A stretch of 64,000 nucleotides of DNA, taken from Nitrosospira lacus (GTDB taxonomy: Bacteria > Pseudomonadota > Gammaproteobacteria > Burkholderiales > Nitrosomonadaceae). The position numbers were made by a program, and so were the translations under genes. The DNA is taken from NCBI RefSeq assembly GCF_000355765.4, contig NZ_CP021106.3:62001-126000 (forward strand), given 5' to 3'. The stretch's first letter is position 1, and each line of letters begins with the position of its first letter. Under the pieces are notes generated by a model. It was not told the DNA's origin, made no database searches, and saw only the letters and a program-made list of their open reading frames with translations. This document shows positions 1 to 10,663 of the stretch, one piece after another.

Positions 1-662
1 GTCACGCGCCGCCGCGACAGCCCATAGGCATTGCCATCCAGCATCAGATGGAGCGCGGTCACCACGTTCTCAAAATTGGCCAGTGGCTCGCCCATACCCA
101 TCATGACTACATTCGTGACGGCACGACTATGGTTCTGAAAATTGGGGTGGCTTGGAGGACTCACACCTTTCTGACCGCTCGCGATCCCCTCAAGTTCCGT
201 GATGGACTTGCCAGCGGAGGCTCCCGCCAGCGTTTTATTCGCCCACCACAACTGGCCGATGATTTCCGCAACCGTCAGATTGCGATTAAATCCCTGCCTG
301 CCGGTGGAGCAAAAGGTACATGCCAGCGCACAACCCACCTGGCTGGAAATACATAGTGTGCCGCGACTGGTTTCGGGTATGAAAACAGTCTCGATGCCAT
401 TACCCGCACCTACTGACAACAGCCACTTTCGGGTGCCGTCCGCGGCGATATGATCGCTGATTACCTTGGGAGGCTCAATCACCGCGCCTGTGGAAAGCTT
501 GTCCCGCAATCCCTTCGCCAAATCACTCATACTCGCGAAATCGGCCTCGCCGAACCGGTGTATCCAGCGCAGCAACTGCTTGGCACGAAATGGCTTCTCA
601 CCTATTTCAGCACAGAAACCGGCAAGAGCATTCGCATCAAAATCCAGCAGGTTGACACTCAT
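1..662 (-). CDS. rlmN: 23S rRNA (adenine-2503-C2)-methyltransferase RlmN (3' part outside window)
   Basis: Radical-SAM enzyme that methylates C2 of A2503 in 23S rRNA (and, in E. coli, A37 of some tRNAs). Translating the minus strand from the ATG at 662 gives a protein starting [13 protein letters not shown], with the cluster motif CxxxCxxC visible as CALACTFC followed by STG, then the family motif MGMGEP and LSRRRVT near the window edge. The C-terminus, including the catalytic methyl-carrying Cys, lies beyond position 1. An insert of about 25 residues rich in Ser, Gly and Pro sits just before VVMMGMGEP, which looks longer than the E. coli loop. It starts 22 bp after the ndk stop, so ndk-rlmN is probably one operon. 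Family is certain; the start is likely. Confidence 0.95.
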   Translation of the reverse strand, partial: MSVNLLDFDANALAGFCAEIGEKPFRAKQLLRWIHRFGEADFASMSDLAKGLRDKLSTGAVIEPPKVISDHIAADGTRKWLLSVGAGNGIETVFIPETSRGTLCISSQVGCALACTFCSTGRQGFNRNLTVAEIIGQLWWANKTLAGASAGKSITELEGIASGQKGVSPPSHPNFQNHSRAVTNVVMMGMGEPLANFENVVTALHLMLDGNAYGLSRRRV

Positions 663-684
663 GATGTTGAACTAGAAACCATTC

Positions 685-1110
685 TTATCTGGAATAAATG
701 TTCAGCGCCGGAAAATAATAGGCAATTTCAACCGCCGCGGTTTCCGGCGCATCGGAACCATGCACGGCGTTGGCATCTATACTGTCGGCAAAATCTGCGC
801 GAATGGTTCCTTTTTCCGCTTTTTTTGGGTCGGTTGCACCCATCAGGTCCCGGTTCTTCCTGATCGCGTCTTCGCCTTCGAGCACCTGCACCATGACAGG
901 CCCGGAAATCATGAATTTCACCAGATCACTAAAAAATGGGCGGCTGCGATGCACAGCGTAAAAGCCCTCGGCCTCCGCCTGTGAAAGATGCAGCATGCGG
1001 GCTGCAATTACTTTCAGTCCGCTGGTTTCAAAACGGGAATAGATTTCTCCAATCACGTTTTTAGCCACCGCATCCGGCTTGATAATAGACAATGTTCTTT
1101 CGACAGCCAT
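685..1110 (-). CDS. ndk: Nucleoside diphosphate kinase
   Basis: Transfers the gamma phosphate of ATP to NDPs through a phospho-histidine. The 141-aa protein starts [15 protein letters not shown], typical of bacterial Ndk, and carries the active-site His block NAVHGSD near residue 117. The open frame runs 58 codons further upstream into a repeat element, but the ATG at 1110 is chosen because family homology starts exactly there and a GGAG lies 7-8 nt before it. First gene of an ndk-rlmN operon. Its upstream region has been replaced by a MITE-like repeat 30 bp from the start codon, so the promoter is either in that 30 bp or in the repeat. Confidence 0.96.
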   Translation of the reverse strand: MAVERTLSIIKPDAVAKNVIGEIYSRFETSGLKVIAARMLHLSQAEAEGFYAVHRSRPFFSDLVKFMISGPVMVQVLEGEDAIRKNRDLMGATDPKKAEKGTIRADFADSIDANAVHGSDAPETAAVEIAYYFPALNIYSR

Positions 1111-1140
1111 CAAACACTCCACTAAATTAAGAAATGAAAA

Positions 1141-1320
1141 AACCTCTGAATAAGTCCTCCGTCGAGCGCGCTGCGGCAAAATCGGAAGGATCACAAGGCA
1201 CGTCACGAAGGTAGCACGAGTCGTAATTTGACCTGCGATACCAAAGCGAAGCGCGCAACGCAATGAGCACCCAACTTGCCGCAACTGAAGGGACGCCCAT
1301 ATGGGACTTATTCAGAGGTT
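1141..1320. mobile_element. MITE-like repeat, family I, copy 1
   Basis: A 180-bp unit bounded by perfect 17-bp inverted repeats (AACCTCTGAATAAGTCC and its complement). It encodes no protein. Its interior resembles, read in the opposite orientation, the element at 45679-45949: both ends share the TCTGAATAAGTCC core, and blocks such as ATCACAAGGC recur in order. A non-autonomous transposon relic is the simplest reading. It sits just upstream of ndk. No target duplication is evident. Confidence 0.8.
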
Positions 1321-1358
1321 CCTTTTTGTATTTTAACAAAAAAACCGATTCCGAAGTC

Positions 1359-1393
1359 GGAAAAAGCAAAAAGCCCGGTGTTGACCGGGCTTT
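1359..1393 (-). terminator. Rho-independent terminator downstream of the M1 peptidase gene
   Basis: On the minus strand a perfect 10-bp stem (AAAGCCCGGT with its complement, arms 1384-1393 and 1370-1379) around a 4-nt loop is followed by a T-rich tract (TTTGCTTTTT). It lies about 85 bp past the stop of the M1 peptidase gene and would isolate that operon from ndk. Confidence 0.8.
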
Positions 1394-1477
1394 GAGCCGA
1401 GAAATGCACGACCGCTCGGTTACGTAATGATTTTCACGGTAAGCTTGCGTACAGTTTCAGGCATTCTTGCGATACCT

Positions 1478-3535
1478 TCAATCGAGCTTCAACACCTGCG
1501 CACGTGTGGGCCACGCGCCCCGCCCGATCGCCTTGGCTCCCTCAAAAATGACATAACTCTGACGGCCGTAGTGCGGCAGAGGCCGTATCAGCGCAGTGAG
1601 CGAGGCCGCATCCCGCGCGGACACCATCGCCAGCGTCACGCCATCGGAACGGCTGATCGTCCAGGCCTGCGCCGAGCCTTTGCCCCGCACGATCTCCGGC
1701 CGGCCAGGCAACTGATGCCGCGCAAGCCACGCATCGACTTGTTCCTCCAACCCAATCACCAGTGCAGGCACAGACGGCAGGTTATCTGTCGCCGGGACCA
1801 GTTTCAGGGATCGATTTTGAAGTTTGCCGGCAAGCGTCTCGGCGGTACTGCGCAGCTCGCCGCTTTCCGGCAGTAGAATGGCCATCGCTGTCCGGTCAAC
1901 CATGATCTGGCGCAGAATCGGCGGCGCCTCGTCGGGTGTCAAGCGCCGGAATAACCGCAGATCCGGATCCAGGATCACTTCCAGCGGAAGGGTGCGTACC
2001 TCAAGTGTAAAAGTCTGGCGTCCGCGCTCCAAATCGAGCATGTGCATCTCTTCACCTTCCCCGGTACGAATCGCAACGGGCACACGCAACCGGTATTCGG
2101 GCTCCGTTTGTTCAAGCGTGACGCTGATGCGATAACCGGAGTCGGACTTCGTACGTCCGGCTTCCGCAATGCGCACGACAGGTGCTCCCGCGCGCGTGAG
2201 CCACTGGTCGAAGAAACCATGTAAATCCTGTTTGGACACTGTCTGGAATGTGCTCCGTAGATCCGCCCACGAAGCGATACGGAAGCGTTGCTCGCGCCAG
2301 AATGCCTGCAATGCATGATCGAAGGTCTCGCGTCCGAGCAGGTCGCGCAGCATGAGGAACATCATCGCAGCCTTGTTGTAACCCACGATCTGGGAAGCCC
2401 CATGAGTACGCGAGGTAAAAGTCGTAAGCGGCGCGTCCTGACCGGGTGACAGTGCGGCGAAATCGCGCAGCCAGCCGCGGCGCATTTCTCGCGCGGCATC
2501 GGGACCTTCACGCTCCTTGTACGCATAATCCGCCATGAACGTGGTCAACCCCTCGGACCAGTTACCCTGAGCGTAATCGGGATACACACCGTTTCCCCAC
2601 CAGTTATGCAGCACTTCGTGGCCGAGCGACGTGGAACGGATGAACGGCAGCCGCAGCACCTCGATGCCGAGATAGGTGAGCGTCGGCATGCCGAAACCCG
2701 TCGGCGTTGGACTCGATACGACGCTGAACTCAGTAAACGGATACTTCCCGATCCATGACTCGTAGAATTCGATATAGCCCTTTACCGACCTGAGATAGGC
2801 GGGCGCGAGGTCTGCAATCTGGGGATGGAAGTAAGTCCGCAACTGGATTGGCTTGCCGCCCGCGCCGCGCATTGTACTTGTTTCCACTTTGTACGGACCG
2901 GCCATGAGATCGATGCCGCCGGTCGGTGCAAGAAACTCGAAACGTGCACGATATCCCTCATCCGTTTCAGATTCCTCGGCAAGGCGGCCCGCGACAATAC
3001 CGCGCTGGCCGCCGGGAAGTTCGATACTCACCCGGTAGCTTGCGAGTTTGTCCGCTATATAAGGATACCAGCCGCTCGAGTCCGGCAGGAAAGTACCCTC
3101 GCCGCTACTTGCCGGTTCGCTCCTTCCCAGTGTCTGCGGGTGATCGAGCGAGGTATCAAGTGCCGCAAGTTCGCCACGCCAGTGAACCTCGATACGGCGT
3201 GGCATCTGCTTGTCGCCCGGGATACGCCAGGCACGCATCCTGCCGGTAATCGCGGACGGACCGAGCGACATGGCGTCAATACGTCCGCGCATCATCTCGA
3301 AACGACGGCCCATTACCAGGGTCAACTCCTCTGATGTCTTTGCTGTTATGACACTGCGCCCCTCTATGGTGCGTGCAACCGGATCAATGCGCACTGTAAT
3401 GTCATAGTGGATCTCGGCATCCGCTGCCGGGGCAGATTCGGCGGATGTGGCGGTTGCCATAAAAAACGAAAGTAGAATGCAGACAATATCCCTACTGACA
3501 CCCGGAATGCGCGCCCCCCTTGTCAGCTGCCTCAT
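1478..3535 (-). CDS. Exported M1-family metallopeptidase
   Basis: A 685-aa zinc aminopeptidase of the M1 (gluzincin) family. The catalytic motif HEVLH is at residues 306-310, followed by NWW, and the third zinc ligand Glu lies in NWSEG at 328, giving the M1 spacing HExxH-18-E. Residues about 15-32 form a hydrophobic stretch ending in TSAESA, consistent with a signal peptide, so the enzyme should act in the periplasm or at the membrane. The typical GxMEN exopeptidase motif is replaced by a GFGMPTLTY segment near 281, which makes classical N-terminal amine recognition uncertain. The start overlaps the stop of the ChaN-PDZ gene by 4 bp (ATGA), implying translational coupling. Substrate unknown. 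Confidence 0.88.
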   Translation of the reverse strand: MRQLTRGARIPGVSRDIVCILLSFFMATATSAESAPAADAEIHYDITVRIDPVARTIEGRSVITAKTSEELTLVMGRRFEMMRGRIDAMSLGPSAITGRMRAWRIPGDKQMPRRIEVHWRGELAALDTSLDHPQTLGRSEPASSGEGTFLPDSSGWYPYIADKLASYRVSIELPGGQRGIVAGRLAEESETDEGYRARFEFLAPTGGIDLMAGPYKVETSTMRGAGGKPIQLRTYFHPQIADLAPAYLRSVKGYIEFYESWIGKYPFTEFSVVSSPTPTGFGMPTLTYLGIEVLRLPFIRSTSLGHEVLHNWWGNGVYPDYAQGNWSEGLTTFMADYAYKEREGPDAAREMRRGWLRDFAALSPGQDAPLTTFTSRTHGASQIVGYNKAAMMFLMLRDLLGRETFDHALQAFWREQRFRIASWADLRSTFQTVSKQDLHGFFDQWLTRAGAPVVRIAEAGRTKSDSGYRISVTLEQTEPEYRLRVPVAIRTGEGEEMHMLDLERGRQTFTLEVRTLPLEVILDPDLRLFRRLTPDEAPPILRQIMVDRTAMAILLPESGELRSTAETLAGKLQNRSLKLVPATDNLPSVPALVIGLEEQVDAWLARHQLPGRPEIVRGKGSAQAWTISRSDGVTLAMVSARDAASLTALIRPLPHYGRQSYVIFEGAKAIGRGAWPTRAQVLKLD

Positions 3536-4806
3536 TTCGGCACCGCCGGAAACCTGGCAATAATTTCCATCGTCTCGCTACCACGTTTTACCTTGAGCGG
3601 CAGCCATGTCCCCGGGGCCTGGCGTTTGACGATATCCACAATATCGTTGATGCGCTTGAGTGCGACGCCGGCGGCCTCCATGATGAGATCACTGTCGCGG
3701 ATACCGGCTGTTTCGGCGATACTGCCCTTCTCCACCTGCAGCACGCGGGCACCGCCATCCTGTGCCACTTCGAAGCGGATACCCAGGCGCTGCCGCGGCA
3801 GCTCATGCGAAACGAATGCCAACGAACCAACGCCAAATACCGCATCGGCCAGTCCTCCGACAACCTGTCCGCAATGGGTGCCGCTATTCCATGGCAACAG
3901 CGTGCCGACGTCCGTAACGCGCAGGTCCTTCAACTGGTGGGGGACCCCGTAACCATATTTGATATGTCCCGAACCCATAATGCCGACTACCAGGGGACGC
4001 CCCGGCCGGTCCAGCGCCGAGTGTATGGCTTGTGCCATTGCCCTGTCCCAGAGCTGCTGGCTCTCCACAAAGCGCCGAAAATCCGGGTCATCCCGATTGG
4101 CTTCACCCTTCTTCTTGCCGCCGCGCTCATGCTCACCGTAAAACGGCAGTAGGTAATCAAGATAAGCCGTGCTTGGCGCGGCGGGTGGCATCACGCCTTC
4201 ACGCTCATTCTCCGGAACCCCCTCGAAACCCTTCTGGGTAGTCGCTCGACGCAAGCGCGCGTCGATATTGAGCGCCACCATTGGCACACGATTCATGCGT
4301 GCAAAATGAAACAGCGGCAGGTAAAGGCTCGCGTCCGTACCCCAGACGGCGTTCCAGTCCGCGGCGGCGAGAAATTGCGCTTCCGAAAACTCCCCGGCCA
4401 CCCACTGATCGAGCGCCTTCTGTACCCTGCGCGGAAACATCTCGAAACCGATTACCATGTCGGGGCGCATTGCATGCAGCGCAGCCAGCACCTGCAATTG
4501 CCATCGGTGATGTTCAGGGTTATCGTGCATTTCACCCAGCAACACCACCGAGTTCCTTGCGGCGCGGGCAATGACATCAGGGCCGGATATCTTCCCGCCG
4601 CCAGGCAGGGTCCAGCTTCCGACCGGCACACACCCCTCATTTTCCTTGTTGCCCGCCTTGGTTTGAGCCCATGCGATATGCGGACCGGCGACGAATGCGA
4701 ATAGCATGACAGCCAGGAATCCCCCTTTGTACAGGGCATGCCGGAGCGGGGCGCATTGAAAAATTGTCAAGCTGGATACTCCCTTATCGTGAATTATCGA
4801 ACTCAT
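3532..4806 (-). CDS. ChaN-family haem/iron-associated protein with C-terminal PDZ domain
   Basis: 424 aa starting MSSIIHDKG. A signal peptide precedes AWAQ near residue 47. The ChaN (Cofac_haem_bdg) domain covers roughly residues 65-310, with VVLLGEMHDN, GFEMFPR and the closing VVGIMGSGHI blocks. The last 90 residues form a PDZ fold (LGIRFE, IRDSDLIMEAAG, DIVDIV). Family knowledge: Campylobacter ChaN binds haem and takes part in iron uptake; PDZ domains bind exposed C-termini. The open frame continues 61 codons upstream into purL, but the start at 4806 avoids that overlap. It lies 50 bp after purL and overlaps the M1 peptidase start by 4 bp. The pairing suggests a shared envelope function, which is inference. 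Confidence 0.82.
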   Translation of the reverse strand: MSSIIHDKGVSSLTIFQCAPLRHALYKGGFLAVMLFAFVAGPHIAWAQTKAGNKENEGCVPVGSWTLPGGGKISGPDVIARAARNSVVLLGEMHDNPEHHRWQLQVLAALHAMRPDMVIGFEMFPRRVQKALDQWVAGEFSEAQFLAAADWNAVWGTDASLYLPLFHFARMNRVPMVALNIDARLRRATTQKGFEGVPENEREGVMPPAAPSTAYLDYLLPFYGEHERGGKKKGEANRDDPDFRRFVESQQLWDRAMAQAIHSALDRPGRPLVVGIMGSGHIKYGYGVPHQLKDLRVTDVGTLLPWNSGTHCGQVVGGLADAVFGVGSLAFVSHELPRQRLGIRFEVAQDGGARVLQVEKGSIAETAGIRDSDLIMEAAGVALKRINDIVDIVKRQAPGTWLPLKVKRGSETMEIIARFPAVPK

Positions 4807-4855
4807 CTCATCCGTATCCGGATTATTATAGTCGCACCAGGCTACCTTGACGGTA

Positions 4856-7800
4856 TCACCCCACCCATTTTCTGGCGTTCCTGAACATGCGCATCCACGG
4901 CGCGTCGCCCCGCCAGCCGGGATGCCAGGAATGCTGGACGGCGCGAAACCCGCGCTCCGGGTGTGGCATGAGTATGCTGAAGCGTCCATCCGGGGTGGTC
5001 ACGCCGGCCATGCCATGGGGAGAGCCGCTGGGATTGAGTGGGTAAATCTCGGTGGGCTGGCCCCGATTATCGACGAAACGCAATGCAACCAGAGATGCAA
5101 TAGCTGAGACCCTGTTCGATCCGGTAAATTCAGCACGGCCCTCCCCGTGCGCAACGACAACAGGCATTCGGCTCCCGGCCATGCCGTCAAAAAAGAGCGA
5201 TGGACTCTCCTGGATTTCCACCATGACGAATCGCGCCTCGAACTGCTCCGATTTATTGCGCGCAAATCGCGGCCAATGTTCGGTGCCGGGAATGATTTCA
5301 TGCAGATTACTCATCATCTGGCATCCGTTGCAGACACCCAGCGCAAAGCTGTCGGTGCGCTCGAAGAACGCCTCAAATTCATCACGTGCGCGAGGATTGA
5401 ACAGTATCGAGTTGGCCCAGCCTTCCCCTGCTCCCAGCACGTCGCCGTATGAAAATCCACCGCATGCGGCGAATCCCTTGTAGTCCCCGAGAGATGCACG
5501 TCCTTCGACGATATCGCTCATGTGCACGTCGGTGGCCAAAAATCCCGCCCGATCAAACGCGGCAGCCATTTCCACGTGACCGTTCACGCCTTGCTCGCGC
5601 AAAATGGCGATTCGGGGCCGGATGCCGCTATGGATGTAAGGCGCGGAAATATCATCGTCCACGTCGAAATTCAGGCGTGCATGCAGACCAGGATCGGTGA
5701 TATCGAGAATGCGATCATATTCCTGCAGCGCGCATTCCGGATTGTCGCGCAGCGCCTGCATCCGATAAGTGGTCTCCGACCAGGCACGATGCAGGTCAAC
5801 GCGTTTCTCGGCGAACACCGGCTTATTGTTGCGCAGGAACTGAACCTCATCCTTGTCATTGATCTCACCAATAACAAAACACGCATCGCGCAAGCCCGCT
5901 TCCGCCAGGATAGCCATCACATCACGGCGGTGTTCCGTTTTTACCTGGATTACCGCCCCCAATTCCTCATTGAACAGGACGGAGAGGATGCGCTCCATGA
6001 ATCTTCCGCCCAGCGCCTCCGGGCGCAACTCATGGCCATCGACGTCGTTCGCGAGCACATCGAAACATAGCTGATCCAGGTTGATGGTTATGCCAACGTG
6101 GCTGGCGAATGCCATTTCACACAATGTTGCAAATACACCTCCATCGGAGCGGTCATGATAGGCAATTATTTTGTTCTCATGATTCATACGCTGTATCGCG
6201 GTGAAAAAGCCCCGGAGTTTCTCCGCTCCCTCCAGGCCCGCCATGTCCGGCGCGTCATCTCCCACCTGCTTGTAGACTTGTGCCAGCGCCGAACCGCCCA
6301 AGCGGTTCCTGCCGCCACCCAGATCGATCAGTACAAGTGCCGTCTCGCCACAATCCTTGCATAACTGCGGCGTGAGCGTTTTGCGCGCATCCGTTACTCT
6401 CGCAAAGGCGGAAACGATCAACGAAAGCGGCGCAGTCACCTCTTTTCTGATCCCCGCGCCGCCATGGCCGGATTCCGATTCCCATATGGTCTTCATCGAC
6501 ATGGAATCCTTGCCCACCGGGATGCTGATTCCCAATTGGGGGCAGAATTCCATGCCTACCGCGTGCACGGCGTCGAACAGTGCCGCATCTTCGCCTGGAT
6601 GCCCCGCCGCAGCCATCCAGTTGGCGGAAAGCTTGATCTCTCCGATATGCTCAATTCTCGCGGCCGCAATGTTGGTGATGGCTTCGCCCACCGCCATGCG
6701 TGCTGAAGCGGCGGGATCTATTAGTGCCACCGGGGTGCGCTCGCCCACAGCGAAAGCTTCACCCAGGCAAGTCCGGTAACCCATCAGTGTCACCGCCACA
6801 TCCGCTACTGGCACCTGCCACGGCCCCACCATTTGGTCACGCGCGGTCATACCGCCGACGGTGCGATCGCCGATGCTTATGAGAAAGGTCTTGTCCGCCA
6901 CTGCGGGCAGCCGCAGCACCCGATAGGCTGCTTCCCGCAGATTCAATTCCGCCGTATCGAACGGCAACAGCGTTCTCCCGATATGCATCACATCACGGAT
7001 CATTTTAGGCGGCTTGCCCAATAATACGGAGAGATCCATATCAACCGGCTGATTGCCGAATACAGGGTCGGCCACGGTGAGTTGCTGCTGCGCCGTCGCT
7101 GTGCCCACTACCGCGAACGGACAGCGTTCACGCTCACAAATTGACTGGAACAGTGCCATCGACTCCGGCCTGATTGCGAGCACATAGCGTTCTTGCGCCT
7201 CGTTGCTCCAAATTTGCATGGGCGACATCCCCGGCTCTTCCAAGGGGATATCGCGCAAATTGAAACAGCCCCCGCGTCCGGAACCATGCAACAGCTCGGG
7301 CAGCGCATTCGACAAGCCGCCGGCGCCAACATCGTGAATCGAAAGAACCGGATTAGGTTCGCCCCGTCTCTCCATCTGCCAGCAACAGTCGATGACTTCT
7401 TGCGCGCGCCGCTCCATTTCCGCATTGCCGCGCTGCACCGAATCGAAATCGAGACGCTCCGCGTTCACCCCGGTATCCATGCTGGAAGCCGCACCGCCGC
7501 CCAGACCGATCAGCATCCCGGGTCCGCCCAGTTGAATCAGCAGCGCACCGGCTGAGAACTCTTCCTTGAATGAATGGCGTTCGGCGATATGGCCTATGCC
7601 TCCAGCCAGCATGATGGGCTTGTGATAACCGCGCATTTCGCCAGCGACGAGCTCCTCGAAGGTACGGAAATACCCCGCCAGATTGGGCCGCCCGAATTCA
7701 TTGTTGAACGCCGCGCCGCCAATGGGGCCCTCCAGCATGATTTGCAGGGCCGATGCAATGCGCGATGGCTTGCCGTAAGAATGCTCCTTTCCTGATCGGT

Positions 7801-8890
7801 GCACTTCCCAAGGCTGAATAAATCCGGGAATGTTCAGGTTGGAAACCGAGAAACCGCCAAGTCCGGCCCTGGGTTTGGCGCCCCGGCCAGTCGCCCCTTC
7901 ATCGCGGATTTCCCCGCCTACCCCGGTGGCGGCGCCCGGATAAGGCGAAATCGCGGTGGGATGATTGTGCGTTTCCACTTTCATCAGGATATGCGTTGAC
8001 TCCTCTCCATAACCGTAAGCGTCATCCTCGCCGGGATAAAAACGGGCGACCTTTGCTCCTTCGATAATGGAAGAATTATCCGCATAAGCCACCACGGTGC
8101 CTTGCGGATTCTGCTGGTGAGTATTGCGTATCATCGAGAACAGCGACTTCGCCCGCGGCTCGCCGTCTATCACCCAGTCAGCGTTGAAAATCTTGTGGCG
8201 GCAATGCTCGGAATTGGCCTGGGCAAACATCATCAATTCCACATCGGTAGGATTGCGTCCGATCCGGGTGAAGTAGGCCGCAAAATAGTCGATTTCGTCC
8301 TGCGACAATGCAAGTCCCATCGCGCTATTGGCACTCTGCAATGCATCGCTTCCGCCTGTCCGCACATCCACGGTGGTGAATGGCGCGGGCTCAAAATGTC
8401 TGAACAATTTCTCCGCATCATCGAATGAGCCGAATACCGCTTCGGTCATGCGGTCATGTATCAGCGCAAGCAGCGCAATCCTGCCATCGGTGGAAAGTCC
8501 GGGGGTGGGCGTGCCTCCCGTCTGAATATAAAATGCCACGCCGCGTTCCAGCCGCTCCACCGCTTCGAGTCCGCAATGACGGGCAATATCGGTGGCTTTG
8601 GATGACCATGGAGATATGGTACCGGGCCGGGGCAGGACCAAGAGCAACTCACCCGGGGCATGACGGGCCTGCCGTTCGATATCGCTCCTCAGAAAGATTT
8701 CTTCCGGCGCAGACTTGAGCAGCCTTTCAAGAACGGCGCTTTCAGCCGGCCCAAGATCGCGCTTGAGCGCGCAAAAATGCCAATATTCCGCGTAAATGTG
8801 GGAAACTTGCGGAGCGGCAATCTTGAGTGCGCTCGCCAATTTTTCCAGGCGGAATGGAGAAAGCGCGCTGCCACCACGAAGTCGAAGCAT
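4856..8890 (-). CDS. purL: Phosphoribosylformylglycinamidine synthase
   Basis: Large single-chain PurL (about 1344 aa), the fourth step of de novo purine synthesis: FGAR plus glutamine and ATP give FGAM. The N-terminal domain starts [14 protein letters not shown]; the synthetase domain carries [14 protein letters not shown] and the KVETHNHPT motif. The C-terminal class I glutamine amidotransferase has its nucleophilic Cys in GVCNGCQ and ends with PHPERGF. The length matches proteobacterial PurL. A TTG at 8941 would add 17 residues; ATG 8890 is preferred because family homology begins there. Divergent from the NAD(P)HX repair gene, with 89 bp between the starts. Confidence 0.96.
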   Translation of the reverse strand: MLRLRGGSALSPFRLEKLASALKIAAPQVSHIYAEYWHFCALKRDLGPAESAVLERLLKSAPEEIFLRSDIERQARHAPGELLLVLPRPGTISPWSSKATDIARHCGLEAVERLERGVAFYIQTGGTPTPGLSTDGRIALLALIHDRMTEAVFGSFDDAEKLFRHFEPAPFTTVDVRTGGSDALQSANSAMGLALSQDEIDYFAAYFTRIGRNPTDVELMMFAQANSEHCRHKIFNADWVIDGEPRAKSLFSMIRNTHQQNPQGTVVAYADNSSIIEGAKVARFYPGEDDAYGYGEESTHILMKVETHNHPTAISPYPGAATGVGGEIRDEGATGRGAKPRAGLGGFSVSNLNIPGFIQPWEVHRSGKEHSYGKPSRIASALQIMLEGPIGGAAFNNEFGRPNLAGYFRTFEELVAGEMRGYHKPIMLAGGIGHIAERHSFKEEFSAGALLIQLGGPGMLIGLGGGAASSMDTGVNAERLDFDSVQRGNAEMERRAQEVIDCCWQMERRGEPNPVLSIHDVGAGGLSNALPELLHGSGRGGCFNLRDIPLEEPGMSPMQIWSNEAQERYVLAIRPESMALFQSICERERCPFAVVGTATAQQQLTVADPVFGNQPVDMDLSVLLGKPPKMIRDVMHIGRTLLPFDTAELNLREAAYRVLRLPAVADKTFLISIGDRTVGGMTARDQMVGPWQVPVADVAVTLMGYRTCLGEAFAVGERTPVALIDPAASARMAVGEAITNIAAARIEHIGEIKLSANWMAAAGHPGEDAALFDAVHAVGMEFCPQLGISIPVGKDSMSMKTIWESESGHGGAGIRKEVTAPLSLIVSAFARVTDARKTLTPQLCKDCGETALVLIDLGGGRNRLGGSALAQVYKQVGDDAPDMAGLEGAEKLRGFFTAIQRMNHENKIIAYHDRSDGGVFATLCEMAFASHVGITINLDQLCFDVLANDVDGHELRPEALGGRFMERILSVLFNEELGAVIQVKTEHRRDVMAILAEAGLRDACFVIGEINDKDEVQFLRNNKPVFAEKRVDLHRAWSETTYRMQALRDNPECALQEYDRILDITDPGLHARLNFDVDDDISAPYIHSGIRPRIAILREQGVNGHVEMAAAFDRAGFLATDVHMSDIVEGRASLGDYKGFAACGGFSYGDVLGAGEGWANSILFNPRARDEFEAFFERTDSFALGVCNGCQMMSNLHEIIPGTEHWPRFARNKSEQFEARFVMVEIQESPSLFFDGMAGSRMPVVVAHGEGRAEFTGSNRVSAIASLVALRFVDNRGQPTEIYPLNPSGSPHGMAGVTTPDGRFSILMPHPERGFRAVQHSWHPGWRGDAPWMRMFRNARKWVG

Positions 8891-8979
8891 CCGGCGAAAT
8901 GGGTCAAGAGGTTGAAAATGCAATTTTACACGAGAAGACAAGCTGGCCGCAGCCTGATAAGCGTTTGATAAACGATAAT

Positions 8980-10494
8980 ATGCGTAATTACTCCACCGCT
9001 ATTTATACCACTGCCGAGATCCGCGAAATCGAGCAACTCGCGGCTGCATTGCCTGACCCCCCCGCCTTGATGGAAAAAGCCGGTCTTGCCGCAGCTGAAG
9101 AAGCGCGGGACAGGTTGCTGATCCACGGGCGGATCCGGGTGCTGGTACTCGCAGGTCCGGGTAATAATGGTGGCGATGCTTTCGCAGTGGCACGCCATCT
9201 GCAAGCGTGGTGGTTCAAAGTAACGCTTGTGTTCACCGGCGAACGCTCAACCTTGTCCAGCGATGCGCGGCACATGCTGGACGCATGGCTTGCTGCGGGG
9301 GGCAAAATATATGCCGAAATCCCGAAAAATGAAAAATGGGATGCGGTGATAGACGGATTATTTGGCATTGGTCTCGATCGCCACGAGGGTCGAGAACTCG
9401 AGGGTAGATACCTGGCTCTGGTCAACGCCGTCAACCGCATGAACCTGCCAGTGCTTGCCATCGATATTCCCAGCGGCTTGGGCAGCGACAGCGGCCGGGT
9501 TCGTGGCGCAGCGATCCGGGCAGTCATGACGGTCACGTTCATTGGCCTCAAACCCGGCCTCATGACTCATCAGGGTCCCGAATATTGCGGGGAAATTTGC
9601 CTGCACGATCTCGACCTCAATACGCTTTCGCTGAAAGAACCCGGCTCATGGATGATGGATCAGATTTTGGCTCAAAAGTTATTGCCGCCACCCCGCCTCG
9701 CCAGCAGCCACAAGGGCACGTATGGCAGCGTCGGCATAATTGGCGGCTCAACAGGGATGATGGGTGCGGCACTTCTGGCGGGCGCAGCGGCATTGAAATC
9801 GGGCGCGGGGCGCGTCTATCTCGGTTTGATTGCCGGCAAGGCGCTTGAGGTGGACACTGCGCAGCCTGAGCTGATGCTGCGCCCCGTGCATGAAATGTTC
9901 AAGCTCGATCAGCTGAGCTGCCTTGTTGTCGGCCCAGGGCTGGGAATGAAAGCCGATGCGCGTTTCTGGCTGAGTTCCGCGCTGGAATCCACTCTGCCCC
10001 TGGTGCTGGATGCCGACGCGCTGAATCTCATCGCCGCCCATTCCAGCATTGCCAATCTGTTACGGGAGCGCAAGGGTCCGTCCATCCTCACACCACATCC
10101 CGCCGAAGCCGCACGTCTTCTGAACACGGACACCCCGACGATTCAAAATGACCGCATGGCCGCTGCGGCGGATCTGGCGAAGCGCTTCAATTGCCGCGCG
10201 GTATTGAAAGGCGGGGGCAGCATTTGCGCTGTGTCCGGCGGCAAACGCTATATCAATACCAGCGGCAATCCTGGCTTAAGCAGCGCGGGAACGGGCGATG
10301 TATTGTCCGGCATCACGGGCGCTTTGCTGGCGCAGGGATTAAGTTCGGACAATGCACTCTTGCTGGCGGTTTATCTGCACGGAGCCGCGGCGGATATGCT
10401 GCTCAAACAACAGGGCGGGCCGGTGGGAATGACCGCCTCGGAAATCCCGAATGCTGCACGCTACCTGTTGAATCAGTGGATCCACAATTCCTGA
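8980..10494 (+). CDS. nnr: Bifunctional NAD(P)HX epimerase / ADP-dependent NAD(P)HX dehydratase
   Basis: 504-aa fusion of NnrE (YjeF-N) and NnrD (YjeF-C), which together repair hydrated NADH and NADPH. The epimerase half (about residues 1-215) shows [18 protein letters not shown] and IDIPSGLG. The dehydratase half (about 230-500) shows [20 protein letters not shown], the DADALN block, [12 protein letters not shown], and [11 protein letters not shown] near the end, the last being the catalytic ADP-dependent kinase-like motif. The chosen ATG starts [15 protein letters not shown], as in YjeF homologues; in-frame ATG codons upstream would run back over purL. Cytosolic, stands alone on the plus strand. 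Confidence 0.93.
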   Translation: MRNYSTAIYTTAEIREIEQLAAALPDPPALMEKAGLAAAEEARDRLLIHGRIRVLVLAGPGNNGGDAFAVARHLQAWWFKVTLVFTGERSTLSSDARHMLDAWLAAGGKIYAEIPKNEKWDAVIDGLFGIGLDRHEGRELEGRYLALVNAVNRMNLPVLAIDIPSGLGSDSGRVRGAAIRAVMTVTFIGLKPGLMTHQGPEYCGEICLHDLDLNTLSLKEPGSWMMDQILAQKLLPPPRLASSHKGTYGSVGIIGGSTGMMGAALLAGAAALKSGAGRVYLGLIAGKALEVDTAQPELMLRPVHEMFKLDQLSCLVVGPGLGMKADARFWLSSALESTLPLVLDADALNLIAAHSSIANLLRERKGPSILTPHPAEAARLLNTDTPTIQNDRMAAAADLAKRFNCRAVLKGGGSICAVSGGKRYINTSGNPGLSSAGTGDVLSGITGALLAQGLSSDNALLLAVYLHGAAADMLLKQQGGPVGMTASEIPNAARYLLNQWIHNS

Positions 10495-10663
10495 TGGCCA
10501 GCGGAAAGAAGTTGGATATTGCGCTGCCGCCAGCACAAAAAAAGGCACGCGCTCATTATTCGCGGGTCTTGGACGAATTATAAAAAAGGCACTTTGTCAC
10601 GGCAAGATGCCTTCAGGGCAAAGCGGACGCTCCGTTTTGGTCAAACAGCTTTACAAGCCCGGC

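Noticed and set aside
1111-1284. N-terminal extension of ndk by 58 codons
   Set aside because: The extra codons come mainly from the MITE-like repeat; family homology and the ribosome site fix the start at 1110.
4807-4989. N-terminal extension of the ChaN-PDZ protein
   Set aside because: It would overlap purL by 134 bp and would place the signal peptide far inside the protein.
5052-8428. Several plus-strand frames of 60-180 codons opposite purL
   Set aside because: They are shadows of the GC-rich purL reading frame, with no family resemblance or ribosome sites.
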